A DNA stretch of 64,000 nt from Burkholderia sp. Nafp2/4-1b (GTDB taxonomy: Bacteria; Pseudomonadota; Gammaproteobacteria; Burkholderiales; Burkholderiaceae). Location of the stretch: positions 1-64,000 of the forward strand of contig NZ_ML058599.1 in assembly GCF_003635165.1 (NCBI RefSeq), given 5' to 3'. Position numbers and translations under genes: made by a program. The notes under the pieces were generated by a model. It saw only the letters and a list, made by a program, of their open reading frames with translations. It did not search any database and had not been told where the DNA came from. Positions within the stretch are counted from its first letter, which is position 1. Each line of letters starts with the position of its first letter. This document shows positions 8,287 to 16,592 of the stretch, piece by piece.

Positions 8287-9165
8287 TTACGACGCCTGAA
8301 CGCGGCGTGGGTCGGCTTGCCGCGTCGGCTGTTCGACGTCGTGCACGATGTGCAGCTCGCGCGTGCGGATCGGCAGCGCGCAGTCGGCATCGGCGAGCGT
8401 CTTGCGCACCTGGCGCGCGAGGCGCCACCGCATCGCCCAGAACTTCTCGGTGTGCGTCCACACGCGCACGTTCGCGATCGCGGTGCTGTCGTCGAAGCGC
8501 ATCACCATCACGTCCGGTGCGGGCTCGTGCAGCACGTCGGGGTCGGCTTCGGCCAGCGCGCGCAGCGCGTCAAGCGCGCGGTCAATGTCGTCGTGCACCG
8601 ACACTTCCACTTCGAGATCGAGACGGCGCGTCGGATTGCGCGTGTAGTTGCGGATCGCGCTGCCCCACAGCGCGCTGTTCGGCACGTATTCGCAGATACC
8701 GTCCGGCTTGGTCAGCCGCGTCATGAACAGCCCGACCTCGTCGACCGTTCCCGCAACGCCGGAACCGCCGTCGATGTAGTCGCCCACCTTGAACGGCCGC
8801 AGCAGCAACAGCATGATGCCGGCCGCGATGTTCTGCATCGTGCCCTGCAGCGCGAGCCCGATCGCGAGGCCGGCCGCGCCGAGTACCGCGACGATGCTCG
8901 CGGTCTCGATGCCGAGCCGTGACAGCGCGCCGACGATCGCGACGATGCGGATGCCCCACACGGCGACGTCGCAGAGGATCGGCCGCAGCGTGTCGTCGAC
9001 GCGCTCCTTGTTCGCGAGCAGCCGGCTCAGCCAGTTGCCGACGCGTTTGGACAGCCACCAGCCGGCGACGAGCAGCGCGAGGGCGGCACAGAGCCGGATC
9101 GACAGTGTGGACAACGCGTTCCACAGGAACGTCCAGCGTTCCGGATGAAGATGATCGAGAAACAT
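8287..9165 (-). CDS. MscS-family small-conductance mechanosensitive channel
   Basis: A 292-residue inner-membrane channel, close in length to E. coli MscS (286). The N-terminal third has three hydrophobic segments. The pore-lining helix region is GAAGLAIGLALQGTMQNIAAG, rich in alternating Gly and Ala, followed by MLLLLRPFKVGDYI, the typical join to the beta domain. The C-terminal cytoplasmic vestibule follows. It relieves turgor on osmotic downshift. It converges with the binding-protein gene at 8231. Confidence in the family is high; whether it is the main MscS of the cell is unknown. Confidence 0.93.
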   Translation of the reverse strand: MFLDHLHPERWTFLWNALSTLSIRLCAALALLVAGWWLSKRVGNWLSRLLANKERVDDTLRPILCDVAVWGIRIVAIVGALSRLGIETASIVAVLGAAGLAIGLALQGTMQNIAAGIMLLLLRPFKVGDYIDGGSGVAGTVDEVGLFMTRLTKPDGICEYVPNSALWGSAIRNYTRNPTRRLDLEVEVSVHDDIDRALDALRALAEADPDVLHEPAPDVMVMRFDDSTAIANVRVWTHTEKFWAMRWRLARQVRKTLADADCALPIRTRELHIVHDVEQPTRQADPRRVQAS

Positions 9166-9364
9166 GACGGGATTCCGGGTTGAAGACAGAAGGCGCGACG
9201 GGCGGCGCGTTCCGTGATCGTCGGACCGGCAGGCGCTCGCGCGTCGCGCAGCTCTCGACTTTACACGGCATGGGCGGTGTCGCGAGCGTGCGCGGCGCCG
9301 GATTCCCGTGCGTTTCCGCGGTGAAATCGCGATTTCGTTCGTGTACGAAGCCGGTATAAACGCA

Positions 9365-9382
9365 AATAGGATTGGTCCTATT
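9365..9382. promoter_or_regulatory. Inverted repeat upstream of the M23 peptidase gene
   Basis: A perfect 7-4-7 inverted repeat, AATAGGA-TTGG-TCCTATT, lies 115 bases upstream of the peptidase ATG in the 331-base gap 9166-9496. It is the only AT-rich symmetrical element in that gap and could be an operator. The factor is unknown. Confidence 0.5.
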
Positions 9383-9496
9383 CAGCCATGTCGGTCACGT
9401 CGATACACTCGATTCCCTGTTGCCGGACCGCGATGATGGTTCCTCCGCGAGGCCCGGTTCTTTCCCGATTTTTCATTGATAGCGAGTGACGACGCG

Positions 9497-10867
9497 ATGC
9501 GGTTCGACCTGGGTTTCAGTCTCGCACGCGAACAAGGTCGATCCGTGCAACGCGGTGCGCAACGCTTTCCGGTTCGCCGCGCGCTGTTGTGCGGCGTCGC
9601 GGCAGCGGCTTGGGTTGCCGGCACGCAAGGTGCGGCAGCGCTGGCGTCTTACGATGCCACGCCGGTCGCGCCCGTGACGGCGCAAGCGGCCGATCTTGTC
9701 GACGTGCCCTTTTTCAATTCCGCCCGGACGATCTGGGGCGGCTTGCAGGCATCGCCGGCGGCGCCCGGCGTCATGCTGGAATCGCCTGCGGCGCGCGTGC
9801 ATGCGGATGTCTATCCCGGCATGTTCGTCGTTCGCGCGGGTGCGTGTGCGCCGTATGTCGTGCTCTGCGATGCTGCGCGCGGCGCGATCGAGCGCGGTTA
9901 CGCGGAGCGCTTCGACTATGGTTTCGCGTCGCCGTTGCCGGCGAGCGCCACGCGCTCGGCATTCGCGCCGCGTCATGCCAATCTGGCCTCCGCCGAACCG
10001 TTCATGCTCGCGCAACCCGAAGGCGGCGCGCGCGCCGGCGCGATCATCGGCAGCCTGCGGGCATCGCTCGCGCGTGCCGATTTGCCGGCCGGCGTCGCCG
10101 CGCAGGTCTCGCGGATACTGGCCGGTCGGCTCGACGTGACACAGCGCGGCGCCGCGGGCGATACGTTCCGCGTGGCGTTCGAGCCGGCCGGCGACGCGTC
10201 GCGCCCGGGTCGCCAGCGTGTGACGGCGCTCGATGTCCGCCTTCGCGGGCAGCGCGTCGCGGCGGTGTGGTTCTCCGCCGCGCCCGGATCGCCGGGGGCG
10301 TACTACGACCTCAAGGGTGTGCCGCTTGTCGGCACACGGTTCGCGATGCCGGTCAGCGCGACGCGAACCAGTTCGCGTTTCGGCGCGCGCGTGCATCCGG
10401 TGACCGGCGCCCGCCATGTGCATTCCGGTGTCGATCTCGCCGCGCCGGCAGGTCGCGCGGTGCACTCGTCGGAGCGCGGCGTCGTGTCGTTCATCGGTAC
10501 CGAGCCTGGCGGCTACGGCAAATACGTGGTGGTGCGCCACGGCGGCGGTTATGCGTCGTACTACGCACACCTGTCGGCGTTCGAGCCGACGCTGCGCACC
10601 GGCATGCGGATCGCGCGCGGGCAGCGGGTCGGCGCGGTCGGCAGCACCGGGACGGCGACGGGGCCGCATCTGCACTTCGAGGTGCGGCGACACAATCGCG
10701 TGATCGATCCGGTCGCGCTCGTGCACGCGACGAATGCGGACGTGCTGAAGGGGCCGCAGCGCGTGGCGTTCAACCGTGTGGCGCATGCGGCGCGCACACA
10801 GTTGGCTGCGGCCGTGCTGACGCCGTCGCTCGCGATGTCGAACGGTGGTGCGTCACACGACGGCTGA
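9497..10867 (+). CDS. M23-family (LytM-type) peptidoglycan endopeptidase
   Basis: A 456-residue secreted or membrane-anchored protein. One hydrophobic segment lies near residues 27-50. The C-terminal domain has the full M23 set: RFGARVHPVTGARHVHSGVDL with the zinc-binding His and Asp, and GPHLHFEVRR with the H-x-H pair. Before it lies an extended region like the OapA/NlpD-related domains of M23 proteins such as MepM. It probably cuts peptidoglycan cross-bridges. ATG 9497 is preferred; an in-frame TTG at 9476 would add seven residues. No partner genes flank it. Confidence 0.87.
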   Translation: MRFDLGFSLAREQGRSVQRGAQRFPVRRALLCGVAAAAWVAGTQGAAALASYDATPVAPVTAQAADLVDVPFFNSARTIWGGLQASPAAPGVMLESPAARVHADVYPGMFVVRAGACAPYVVLCDAARGAIERGYAERFDYGFASPLPASATRSAFAPRHANLASAEPFMLAQPEGGARAGAIIGSLRASLARADLPAGVAAQVSRILAGRLDVTQRGAAGDTFRVAFEPAGDASRPGRQRVTALDVRLRGQRVAAVWFSAAPGSPGAYYDLKGVPLVGTRFAMPVSATRTSSRFGARVHPVTGARHVHSGVDLAAPAGRAVHSSERGVVSFIGTEPGGYGKYVVVRHGGGYASYYAHLSAFEPTLRTGMRIARGQRVGAVGSTGTATGPHLHFEVRRHNRVIDPVALVHATNADVLKGPQRVAFNRVAHAARTQLAAAVLTPSLAMSNGGASHDG

Positions 10868-10874
10868 TCGGAAA

Positions 10875-10917
10875 TCGCCGGGTAGCCGAAACCCGGCGAC
10901 TCCGTCGTTCGCGACGG
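10875..10917. terminator. Paired hairpins between convergent genes
   Basis: Two stems fill the 58-base gap between the M23 gene and bclB: TCGCCGGGT with ACCCGGCGA (9 bp) and CCGTCG with CGACGG around a TTCG loop. T-runs are absent, but the position between convergent genes suits a bidirectional terminator. Confidence 0.5.
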
Positions 10918-10925
10918 CTAAACCA

Positions 10926-11660
10926 TCAACCCAGCGGCCAGTTCAGGATCGCGATCCCGTCGTTGTAGTCGCCGTCCGTGCCATCTTCGGACCCGACGAG
11001 CCCAAAGTACGTCTTCTTGAAGATATCGACCTGACGCGAGCCGATTTTCGACGGCTTGCCGTTCGCCGTCACGACCACACGCACCTTGCCGTTGCCCGAG
11101 TTCACGATCTGGGTGTTCAGGTTCGCGTCCTGCGTGCCGGCGCCCTGGAACGTCGCGGCCGGCTTCGGGTTGTCGTCCACGAACACCTCGATCGTCTGTT
11201 GTGCGGACGAATTGGTGAGTGCGGTCACGCCGAACTTGATGTTCGGCGGCAGGTTGAAGATGCCGTCGCGCTCGCCGCCGCCGTTCGACGTCGGGTCCGG
11301 CTGCGTGGGCTGCGGCGTCGCCTTCGAGAAGTAGTTGACGACCGCACCGACGCCGAACTTCGCCGCCGCGCCGGGCAGCACGCCGGGCGCGCCTGCCCAC
11401 GTCACCGTGCACGCGATCACCTGTCCGGCGGCATCGGCCTTCACCTTGTTCTGCCAGCTGCCGACGTCGAAGCTGTACGGGATCGTCGCGATGTCGACGA
11501 ACACGTCGTATTGCGGCAACTTCTCCACGAGCTGCGCGGTCATGAACTGACGCATCCGGTCGAGCACCGCCTGGTCGCCGTTCGACTGCACGGCGGTCGC
11601 ATCGTTGCCGGCGAGTTGCAGCAATGCGTACAGATCGTCATGGGTAAAAGGTTGTGACAT
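10926..11660 (-). CDS. bclB: PA-IIL-family lectin with N-terminal extra domain (BC2L-B type)
   Basis: A 244-residue protein. Residues about 130-244 are a PA-IIL/LecB-type calcium-dependent lectin domain: FNLPPNIKFGVTALTNSS at the start, the calcium loop SEDGTDGDYNDGIAILNW, and the C-terminal Gly whose carboxylate binds calcium in the partner subunit. The first ~120 residues form a separate domain with no signal peptide, as in BC2L-B of the B. cepacia complex, followed by a Pro/Thr/Asn-rich linker. By alignment with PA-IIL the specificity loop reads Ser-Ser-Ala. These lectins bind fucosylated or mannosylated glycans and help biofilm formation. GAGGA precedes the ATG. Confidence 0.88.
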   Translation of the reverse strand: MSQPFTHDDLYALLQLAGNDATAVQSNGDQAVLDRMRQFMTAQLVEKLPQYDVFVDIATIPYSFDVGSWQNKVKADAAGQVIACTVTWAGAPGVLPGAAAKFGVGAVVNYFSKATPQPTQPDPTSNGGGERDGIFNLPPNIKFGVTALTNSSAQQTIEVFVDDNPKPAATFQGAGTQDANLNTQIVNSGNGKVRVVVTANGKPSKIGSRQVDIFKKTYFGLVGSEDGTDGDYNDGIAILNWPLG

Positions 11661-11709
11661 GTCGTCCTCGTCTGATGGATTGTTCGTCTATCTGCGGCAG
11701 GTGAAGCGA

Positions 11710-11723
11710 TTCACCGTGTCGCG
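11710..11723 (-). promoter_or_regulatory. Element shared by both lectin upstream regions (bclB copy)
   Basis: TTCACCGTGTCGCG (plus-strand reading) lies 50 bases upstream of the bclB start. A near-identical copy, TTCACCGTGTCACG, lies at 12251-12264, 33 bases upstream of bclA. In the bclB copy it overlaps the inverted repeat GTGAA-GCGA-TTCAC (11701-11714). It may be a common regulator site or a relic of gene duplication. Confidence 0.5.
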
Positions 11724-11828
11724 TGTGCGAAATGCGTTGAACCGCAATCGTTCGGCACTACATTTCCCCGTCGCCATCGCGCTATCGGCAGTGGTGCGTG
11801 GCCCGGAGCGCCGGCATCGGCGGTTTGG

Positions 11829-12218
11829 TCAGCCAATCGGCCACTGCAGCACGACGATGCCGTCGTTGTAGTCGCTGTCGTGACCGTCTTCCGACACGAC
11901 GATCCCGAAGTTGACCGTGAACGGCGAGCCGTCTGACTTCTTGCCGTTGATCGGCGCCAGACGCGCATCGGTGGCCGACGTCTTACCGTTCACCGTCACC
12001 TCGAAGCGCAGCTTGCCGTCGCCCGAATTGAGCGTGGCCTCGCGTGGGCCGTCGCGCGTGGTCAGCTTGTGATACGCGGCGGGTTCCGTGCTGTCGCCGA
12101 TGAACAGCTTGATGTGTTGCTGCTCGGCGGCATTCGCGAAGAAGATCGCGCGGAAATTCGTATTCGGCGGAATCGAAAACTCGCCGGCGCGATTCGAGGA
12201 CGTTTGAGAGTCGGCCAT
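11829..12218 (-). CDS. bclA: Mannose-type lectin BC2L-A
   Basis: A 129-residue single-domain PA-IIL-family lectin that I recognise as BC2L-A of the B. cepacia complex. It begins MADSQTSSNRAGEFSIPPNT, has the calcium loop SEDGHDSDYNDGIVVLQW and ends -PIG. BC2L-A is a dimer that binds mannosides, including high-mannose glycans and heptose of lipopolysaccharide, through two calcium ions. The specificity loop corresponding to PA-IIL residues 22-24 reads Ala-Ala-Glu, consistent with mannose preference. There is no signal peptide, as usual for the family. AGGAGG precedes the ATG. bclC, which I recall between these two genes in other strains, is absent: the gap to bclB is only 168 bases. Confidence 0.95.
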   Translation of the reverse strand: MADSQTSSNRAGEFSIPPNTNFRAIFFANAAEQQHIKLFIGDSTEPAAYHKLTTRDGPREATLNSGDGKLRFEVTVNGKTSATDARLAPINGKKSDGSPFTVNFGIVVSEDGHDSDYNDGIVVLQWPIG

Positions 12219-12238
12219 GCTTGCCTCCTGAAGGTGGA

Positions 12239-12267
12239 TGTATAAATTGCTTCACCGTGTCACGCAA
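12239..12267 (-). promoter_or_regulatory. Candidate sigma70-type promoter of bclA
   Basis: On the minus strand TTGCGT (12267-12262) and TATACA (12244-12239) are 17 bases apart, 21 bases upstream of the bclA ATG. The shared lectin element lies between the boxes. The leader would be very short, so this is a candidate only. Confidence 0.35.
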
Positions 12268-12971
12268 ACGTTTGTCGTTTCAAACACAGTTCGACCAGCA
12301 TGGCGAAAAATAAATAAGAAAATATTCGGATTGGAATGGGAGGTATTCAGTAAATCGGTAATCGAAACGATACGATCTACTGGATTAAATTAAATGGGAA
12401 ATCAGGCGATATATCCGTAAAACTATATCGACGTGTGTCGCAGCTTCAGAAACAATGAGCGGCGCGTCGGATAAATGGCGGGATCGCAACGAAGAGGGGT
12501 GCGGTGACCGACGAAGATCGTTGATGCACACCATCCCGATGTAGACAGGATTTTCGCCGGCACCGCACTCGACAAGCATATCGGCAGCGCACGTCATCGC
12601 CTATCAGACTAGAACGATATTGTCTGCACTGCCGCGTATTGTGCATATCGGCGCATCGAGTGAAGGTGGCGAAGCGCCGCGATACGGCCGGCGCGGATGC
12701 CGGTGCCGGTTATGCCGCGGGATTCGGGCCTGACATAGCTGACAGGCGATGAACGCTCGCAATGCGCGTATCGTTCTCTCCGCGCAGCCGGGTGCCCCGC
12801 GCGTGTGCGATCGCGCGGTTCGCCCGCGCGGTCGTACCGGCGTGGGGCGCCGGCCTGTCGTTTGCGACCGTCTTGGGTGCCGGCGGGCCATCGCCCGTTG
12901 CGGGCGCCTCGTTTTCCGGCGGTCATGGTCACTGAACCGGCCCGTTGCGGGGCCCTCATGAGGAATGCGTG
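12268..12971. other. Long intergenic region without a convincing gene
   Basis: About 700 bases upstream of bclA. The part 12290-12460 is clearly AT-richer than its surroundings, the rest is ordinary high-GC sequence. Open frames here have no ribosome sites or recognisable protein features. No RNA gene is recognised. It may hold regulatory DNA for the lectin genes. Confidence 0.6.
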
Positions 12972-13376
12972 ATGACGAAACCCGATGCGCTGAAAGGCGA
13001 AATCAAGGAACAGGCTCAGCAAGCCGATCGCCATAATCTGGCGCGGCCCGCCGTGAACGGCGCGTTATGGGCGCGCGGACTGACAACGCAGCGGGTGGCC
13101 GACCTGTTCAAGACGCTGCCCGGCTTGCCCGGGCACTGGATGCAGTTGCAGAACGAGGTGAACGCCGGCAATCGCTATTTCTACGGCGTGCAGAACGGCC
13201 ATCAGACGACCGACGAGGGCAAGGAGCTGATCCGCTGGATCGCCGATGCAGTGGTCAGCGCCGCGCAGAAGGCAGGATTCGATTTCCCGCTGCAACAGCT
13301 CAGGTTCACCGCCGACACCGGCTGGCTCAAGCTGCAGCGTGTGTCGGGGCGCGTGATGGTGTTGTCGAGGCCGTAA
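12972..13376 (+). CDS. Conserved-looking hypothetical protein
   Basis: A 134-residue soluble protein. I do not recognise its family. It has a charged N-terminus (KGEIKEQAQQADRHN), a central region with HWMQLQNEVNAGNRYFYGVQ, and a hydrophobic, basic C-terminus ending VSGRVMVLSRP. Codon use is like the neighbours, with GC-rich third positions. GAGGAATGCGTG precedes the ATG at 12972. It has no signal peptide, membrane segment or cysteines, and stands alone between the lectin upstream region and the convergent TlpA-type gene. Confidence 0.65.
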   Translation: MTKPDALKGEIKEQAQQADRHNLARPAVNGALWARGLTTQRVADLFKTLPGLPGHWMQLQNEVNAGNRYFYGVQNGHQTTDEGKELIRWIADAVVSAAQKAGFDFPLQQLRFTADTGWLKLQRVSGRVMVLSRP

Positions 13377-13522
13377 GGATCGCGGGCGGTCGTCGAGGTG
13401 TCGGCATGGCATCGGCCGAGCCGGTTGAGCCGATCGGTTGAGTCGAATGTGGCAGCGATAGCGCGCAGAATGCGCGTTGCCGGCGCCCATCGACCACCGC
13501 CGCGATCGGGCCACCGGGCGCG

Positions 13523-14332
13523 TCACTGTCCGAAGTGCTGCGCCACCGCGTCCTTCAACCGCGCGGCGGTCAACTCCCCCATATGCGATTCGACGAGTTC
13601 GCCCTTCGCATTGAAGAACAGCGTCGTGGGCAGGCCGCGCGATCCGTACGTGTGCATCGCCCGCAGCGACGGATCGAGCAGCACGTTGTCGAAGCGCAGC
13701 CCCTGCTGTTCGAGGAACGCGCGCACCGCCTGCGCGTTCTCACCCTGGTTGAGCATCAGCACCGCGATGCCGGGATGTTCGCGCTGCGCCTGTTCGAGAA
13801 TCGGCATCTCGCGCCGGCACGGCGCGCACCACGTTGCCCACAGGTTCACGACGACAGGCTTGCCGGCGAAGCGCTGCGGCAGCACGGGCGACGCATCGAG
13901 CGCTTCGAACTGCATCGCGGCGAACGGCGGCGCGGTGCGCTGCAGCGTCGCCAGCGTGCCCTGGGCGATGCCCCACGCGGCGAGGCCCGCGACGATGCCG
14001 GCCGCTACCGGTTTGCGCAGCGCGGGCAGCCGACGCAGCCGCCATACCGCGAACACGAGCGCGGCCGCGATGCCGATGCGCCAGTCGAAGCCGCCGTCGC
14101 CGAGCGCGACGATCGAGCGCGGTGCGGCCGCATAGTCCCGCCACCATTGCGCGACGTAACCGATGCGCGCGGCAATCAACCCGAGCAGCAGCGCGTCGAG
14201 GATCAGGCTCGACGCGGTCTTGTGATGTCCGTCCGGCGGGCGGCGCTGGACGAAGCGGGCAACGAGCCACGCCAGCAGCGCGGCGGCGGCTACCGCGACG
14301 ACGCGGATCGATAAGGGGCCGATGCTCAACAT
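13523..14332 (-). CDS. TlpA-type thioredoxin with N-terminal Lgt-like membrane region
   Basis: A 269-residue protein. The C-terminal 140 residues are a TlpA/ResA-type thioredoxin domain with the active site NLWATWCAPCRRE and a cis-proline region SRGLPTTLFF. The N-terminal 125 residues have several hydrophobic segments. The stretch LILDALLLGLIAARIGYVAQ and what follows resembles part of prolipoprotein diacylglyceryl transferase (Lgt), but it is too short to be a whole enzyme. The thioredoxin domain would sit in the periplasm and reduce or isomerise disulfides. Architecture of this kind is annotated in other Burkholderia as far as I recall. There is no operon partner. Confidence 0.82.
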   Translation of the reverse strand: MLSIGPLSIRVVAVAAAALLAWLVARFVQRRPPDGHHKTASSLILDALLLGLIAARIGYVAQWWRDYAAAPRSIVALGDGGFDWRIGIAAALVFAVWRLRRLPALRKPVAAGIVAGLAAWGIAQGTLATLQRTAPPFAAMQFEALDASPVLPQRFAGKPVVVNLWATWCAPCRREMPILEQAQREHPGIAVLMLNQGENAQAVRAFLEQQGLRFDNVLLDPSLRAMHTYGSRGLPTTLFFNAKGELVESHMGELTAARLKDAVAQHFGQ

Positions 14333-14723
14333 GGGAACGGGAGGCTGGGGAGGGAGAATCGACCGGTGAAGAGAGGCCGTCGTGGGTCAGGTGGCGTTTC
14401 GACCCGACATCGGATGCGGGGTTCCCGCGGCGGCGGTAACGGCGCGTTTCACCTCCGACGATATGATGGATGTCCGTCGCGCGGATGGGTGGGCGGTAAT
14501 CAGGACACCGCCGTTTCGATGCGGACGGCCGGTGAGTCGGTCTGGGCTGAGGGCGGCGCGATGCCGGTCGTCAAGAACACATACGCCGGTCGGGTGTGGA
14601 CGCGCCGGTATTCCGTACAGGGATCGCTCGTTGACGGCCGCTCTTCCCGAACTCGAGTGCGGTGAGCGATGACGGGTGCTGGAGATTGGCCGTTCTGTCG
14701 CGGCGCCGGCGATTGACGTGCGG
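14333..14723. other. Intergenic region, nothing recognised
   Basis: A 391-base stretch between the TlpA-type gene start and the end of the 334-residue hypothetical gene, both on the minus strand. I see no plausible gene, RNA or strong repeat. It presumably holds the promoter of the TlpA-type gene. Confidence 0.5.
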
Positions 14724-15728
14724 TTACCGTGCGTTGGCGGATACCGCTGCACCAAGTCGATACGCGGTGAAGAACTCGTACCACGGCGAACCTTCCGCGA
14801 CCGGCACATGCAGGGCCGACGTCCGCTGCTTCAAGGCCGTGAACACGTCGTTGACGCGCGCGGTCTGCGCGACATCGCTGAACGGACGCGGCTTCACCCT
14901 GCCGGCCGCGAACGCGCCGTACGCGATTGCGAGCAGGCGCGCGCTGTCGTCGATCGAGAAGATCGAATCGCTGATCGTTTCGACGAAGCGCGGCCGATCT
15001 GTTTCACGCGACTCGGCGACGCACTGGAACACGATCGCCGACACTTCGTGCAGGTCGCTCGCGCGCAGCAACGCCGGCAGGCGCGCGGCGATCCGGTCCG
15101 CCGGTTCCTCGCGTAGCGCGGTGCCGAAATCGAGCACGGCGGCCATCGGATTGCCGTCCTGCTTCACGCGATCAAGTGCGGAGGCGGGCGCAGCGGCCGC
15201 TGCCTGTGCGTCGTCGGCGGCGGTGGCGCGCAGCACGTCGGCCACCTGCTGCCGCCACGCCGGAAAGATCATCCGCACGTTGCCGAACTGCTCGCCGCCT
15301 TGCGCGGCCGGATTCCACCGATAGACGATCGTGCCGCCGTGAATGAACGGCGAATACAGATGCTCGGGCGTTTGCGGCAGCGGCCGCCGGTTGAGCGGCA
15401 GCCACGCGAGCGTCAGCCAGTCGTAGCGGCCGGTGGCGGGCACCGACGGGCTCGAGCTCGCGACAACCTGCCACGTGCCGCGGTTCGCATAGCGGCGGCG
15501 CGCATCGGGCACCTCGACGGTTTGCTGTTTCGCGGTATCGAAGTAGGTTGTGCCGGTCACGATCGCGCCGCTGTCCGCAGCCGGCGTGATGGTGGCGATG
15601 ACCCAGGATGCACCGTCGGCGGAACGGTAGTCGGACGGCTGCAGCGTGGCGACGTCGTGCACCATCCGCGTTTCGGCGGCGACAGGGCTCGGTGGAACCG
15701 TGGCGGGACCGGCGACGATACTCGGCAT
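14724..15728 (-). CDS. Hypothetical protein, 334 residues
   Basis: A soluble-looking protein with no signal peptide and no recognised family. The N-terminal half is rich in aromatic and beta-type sequence (YDWLTLAWLPLNRRPLPQTPEHLYSPFIHGG), the C-terminal half in helices (LLRASDLHEVSAIVFQCVAES). The ATG at 15728 follows GAGGAAAG; upstream sequence in the frame is low quality. It stands alone, with a GNAT gene 256 bases upstream on the same strand. I cannot suggest a function. Confidence 0.65.
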   Translation of the reverse strand: MPSIVAGPATVPPSPVAAETRMVHDVATLQPSDYRSADGASWVIATITPAADSGAIVTGTTYFDTAKQQTVEVPDARRRYANRGTWQVVASSSPSVPATGRYDWLTLAWLPLNRRPLPQTPEHLYSPFIHGGTIVYRWNPAAQGGEQFGNVRMIFPAWRQQVADVLRATAADDAQAAAAAPASALDRVKQDGNPMAAVLDFGTALREEPADRIAARLPALLRASDLHEVSAIVFQCVAESRETDRPRFVETISDSIFSIDDSARLLAIAYGAFAAGRVKPRPFSDVAQTARVNDVFTALKQRTSALHVPVAEGSPWYEFFTAYRLGAAVSANAR

Positions 15729-15984
15729 GGACTTTCCTCGAAATCGGGTGCGTATCGGCAAACGCGGACCGGCTGCGAACCGAATGCGAACGACCGGCTG
15801 CGCTGCACGTCGTCTGTCGTAACTGTAGAACGCCATCGCCGAAAACGGAAACCGATCGCGGCATCGACAGGGCGCACAACGCGGCCGCTCGCCGCTTCGT
15901 TCGTTACCGTGCGCATCCTGGCCGGCACGACACCCTCAGATCAGGAACCAACATGTCCGACACCCAAGCCATTACAAAATACGA

Positions 15985-16461
15985 TCAGCGCGGCAACACC
16001 TTCCGGTAGATCACGAACCCCGTTTTCTCGGCGACGGTATCGTAGAGCCGCATCGCCGTGTGATTCGTCTCGTGCGTCTGCCAGTACACGCGTTCGGCGC
16101 GATGCTGCCGCGCGGCGTCGTACACGGCTTCGATCAACGCGCGGCCAACGCCCTTGCCACGTTCGCTGTCGAGCGTGAATAGATCCTGCAGATAGCAGGT
16201 CGGGCCGGCGAGCGTCGTGCTGCGGTGATACAGGAAATGCACGAGCCCGACGAGCCGGCCGTCGCGTTCCGCGACACGCGCGTGCACGGGCTCGTAGCCG
16301 TCGAAGAACCGCGCCCACGTGAGTTCGGTGATCTCGCGCGGCAGCGCGGTATCGCCGAAGCGGCCGTAGAAACGGTTGTAGCCGTCCCATAGCGGCAGCC
16401 AGTGGTCGAAATCGTCTTCGCGCACGGGGCGCACGGTCAGGCTGGTGTCGGTGGCGTTCAT
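15985..16461 (-). CDS. GNAT-family N-acetyltransferase
   Basis: A 158-residue acetyltransferase. The acetyl-CoA loop is visible as DSERGKGVGRALIEAVYDAA (motif A, R/Q-x-x-G-x-G/A), with motif B in THETNHTAMRLYDTVAEKTGFVIY. GAAAGG precedes the ATG. It is divergent from the MocR-type regulator across 131 bases, so the regulator may control it. The substrate, perhaps an amino acid or amine, is unknown. Confidence 0.88.
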   Translation of the reverse strand: MNATDTSLTVRPVREDDFDHWLPLWDGYNRFYGRFGDTALPREITELTWARFFDGYEPVHARVAERDGRLVGLVHFLYHRSTTLAGPTCYLQDLFTLDSERGKGVGRALIEAVYDAARQHRAERVYWQTHETNHTAMRLYDTVAEKTGFVIYRKVLPR

Positions 16462-16592
16462 GGTCGCGAACCTTTCGAGGATGGATGGAATGAAGCGTTG
16501 CCGGCGCGGCCGGTAACGCGTGCAGACCGCTACGATAGAAAGTTCGTGGCACCATGTGTAGACCCATGACGCCTGCACATTCTGGAGCCACG

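Noticed and set aside
6051..8390. A 779-codon minus-strand frame across the amidohydrolase and binding-protein genes
   Set aside because: It crosses two well-supported plus-strand genes and shows no recognisable domain.
12385..12646. Two small minus-strand frames in the bclA upstream region
   Set aside because: No ribosome site, mixed composition and no conserved-looking sequence.
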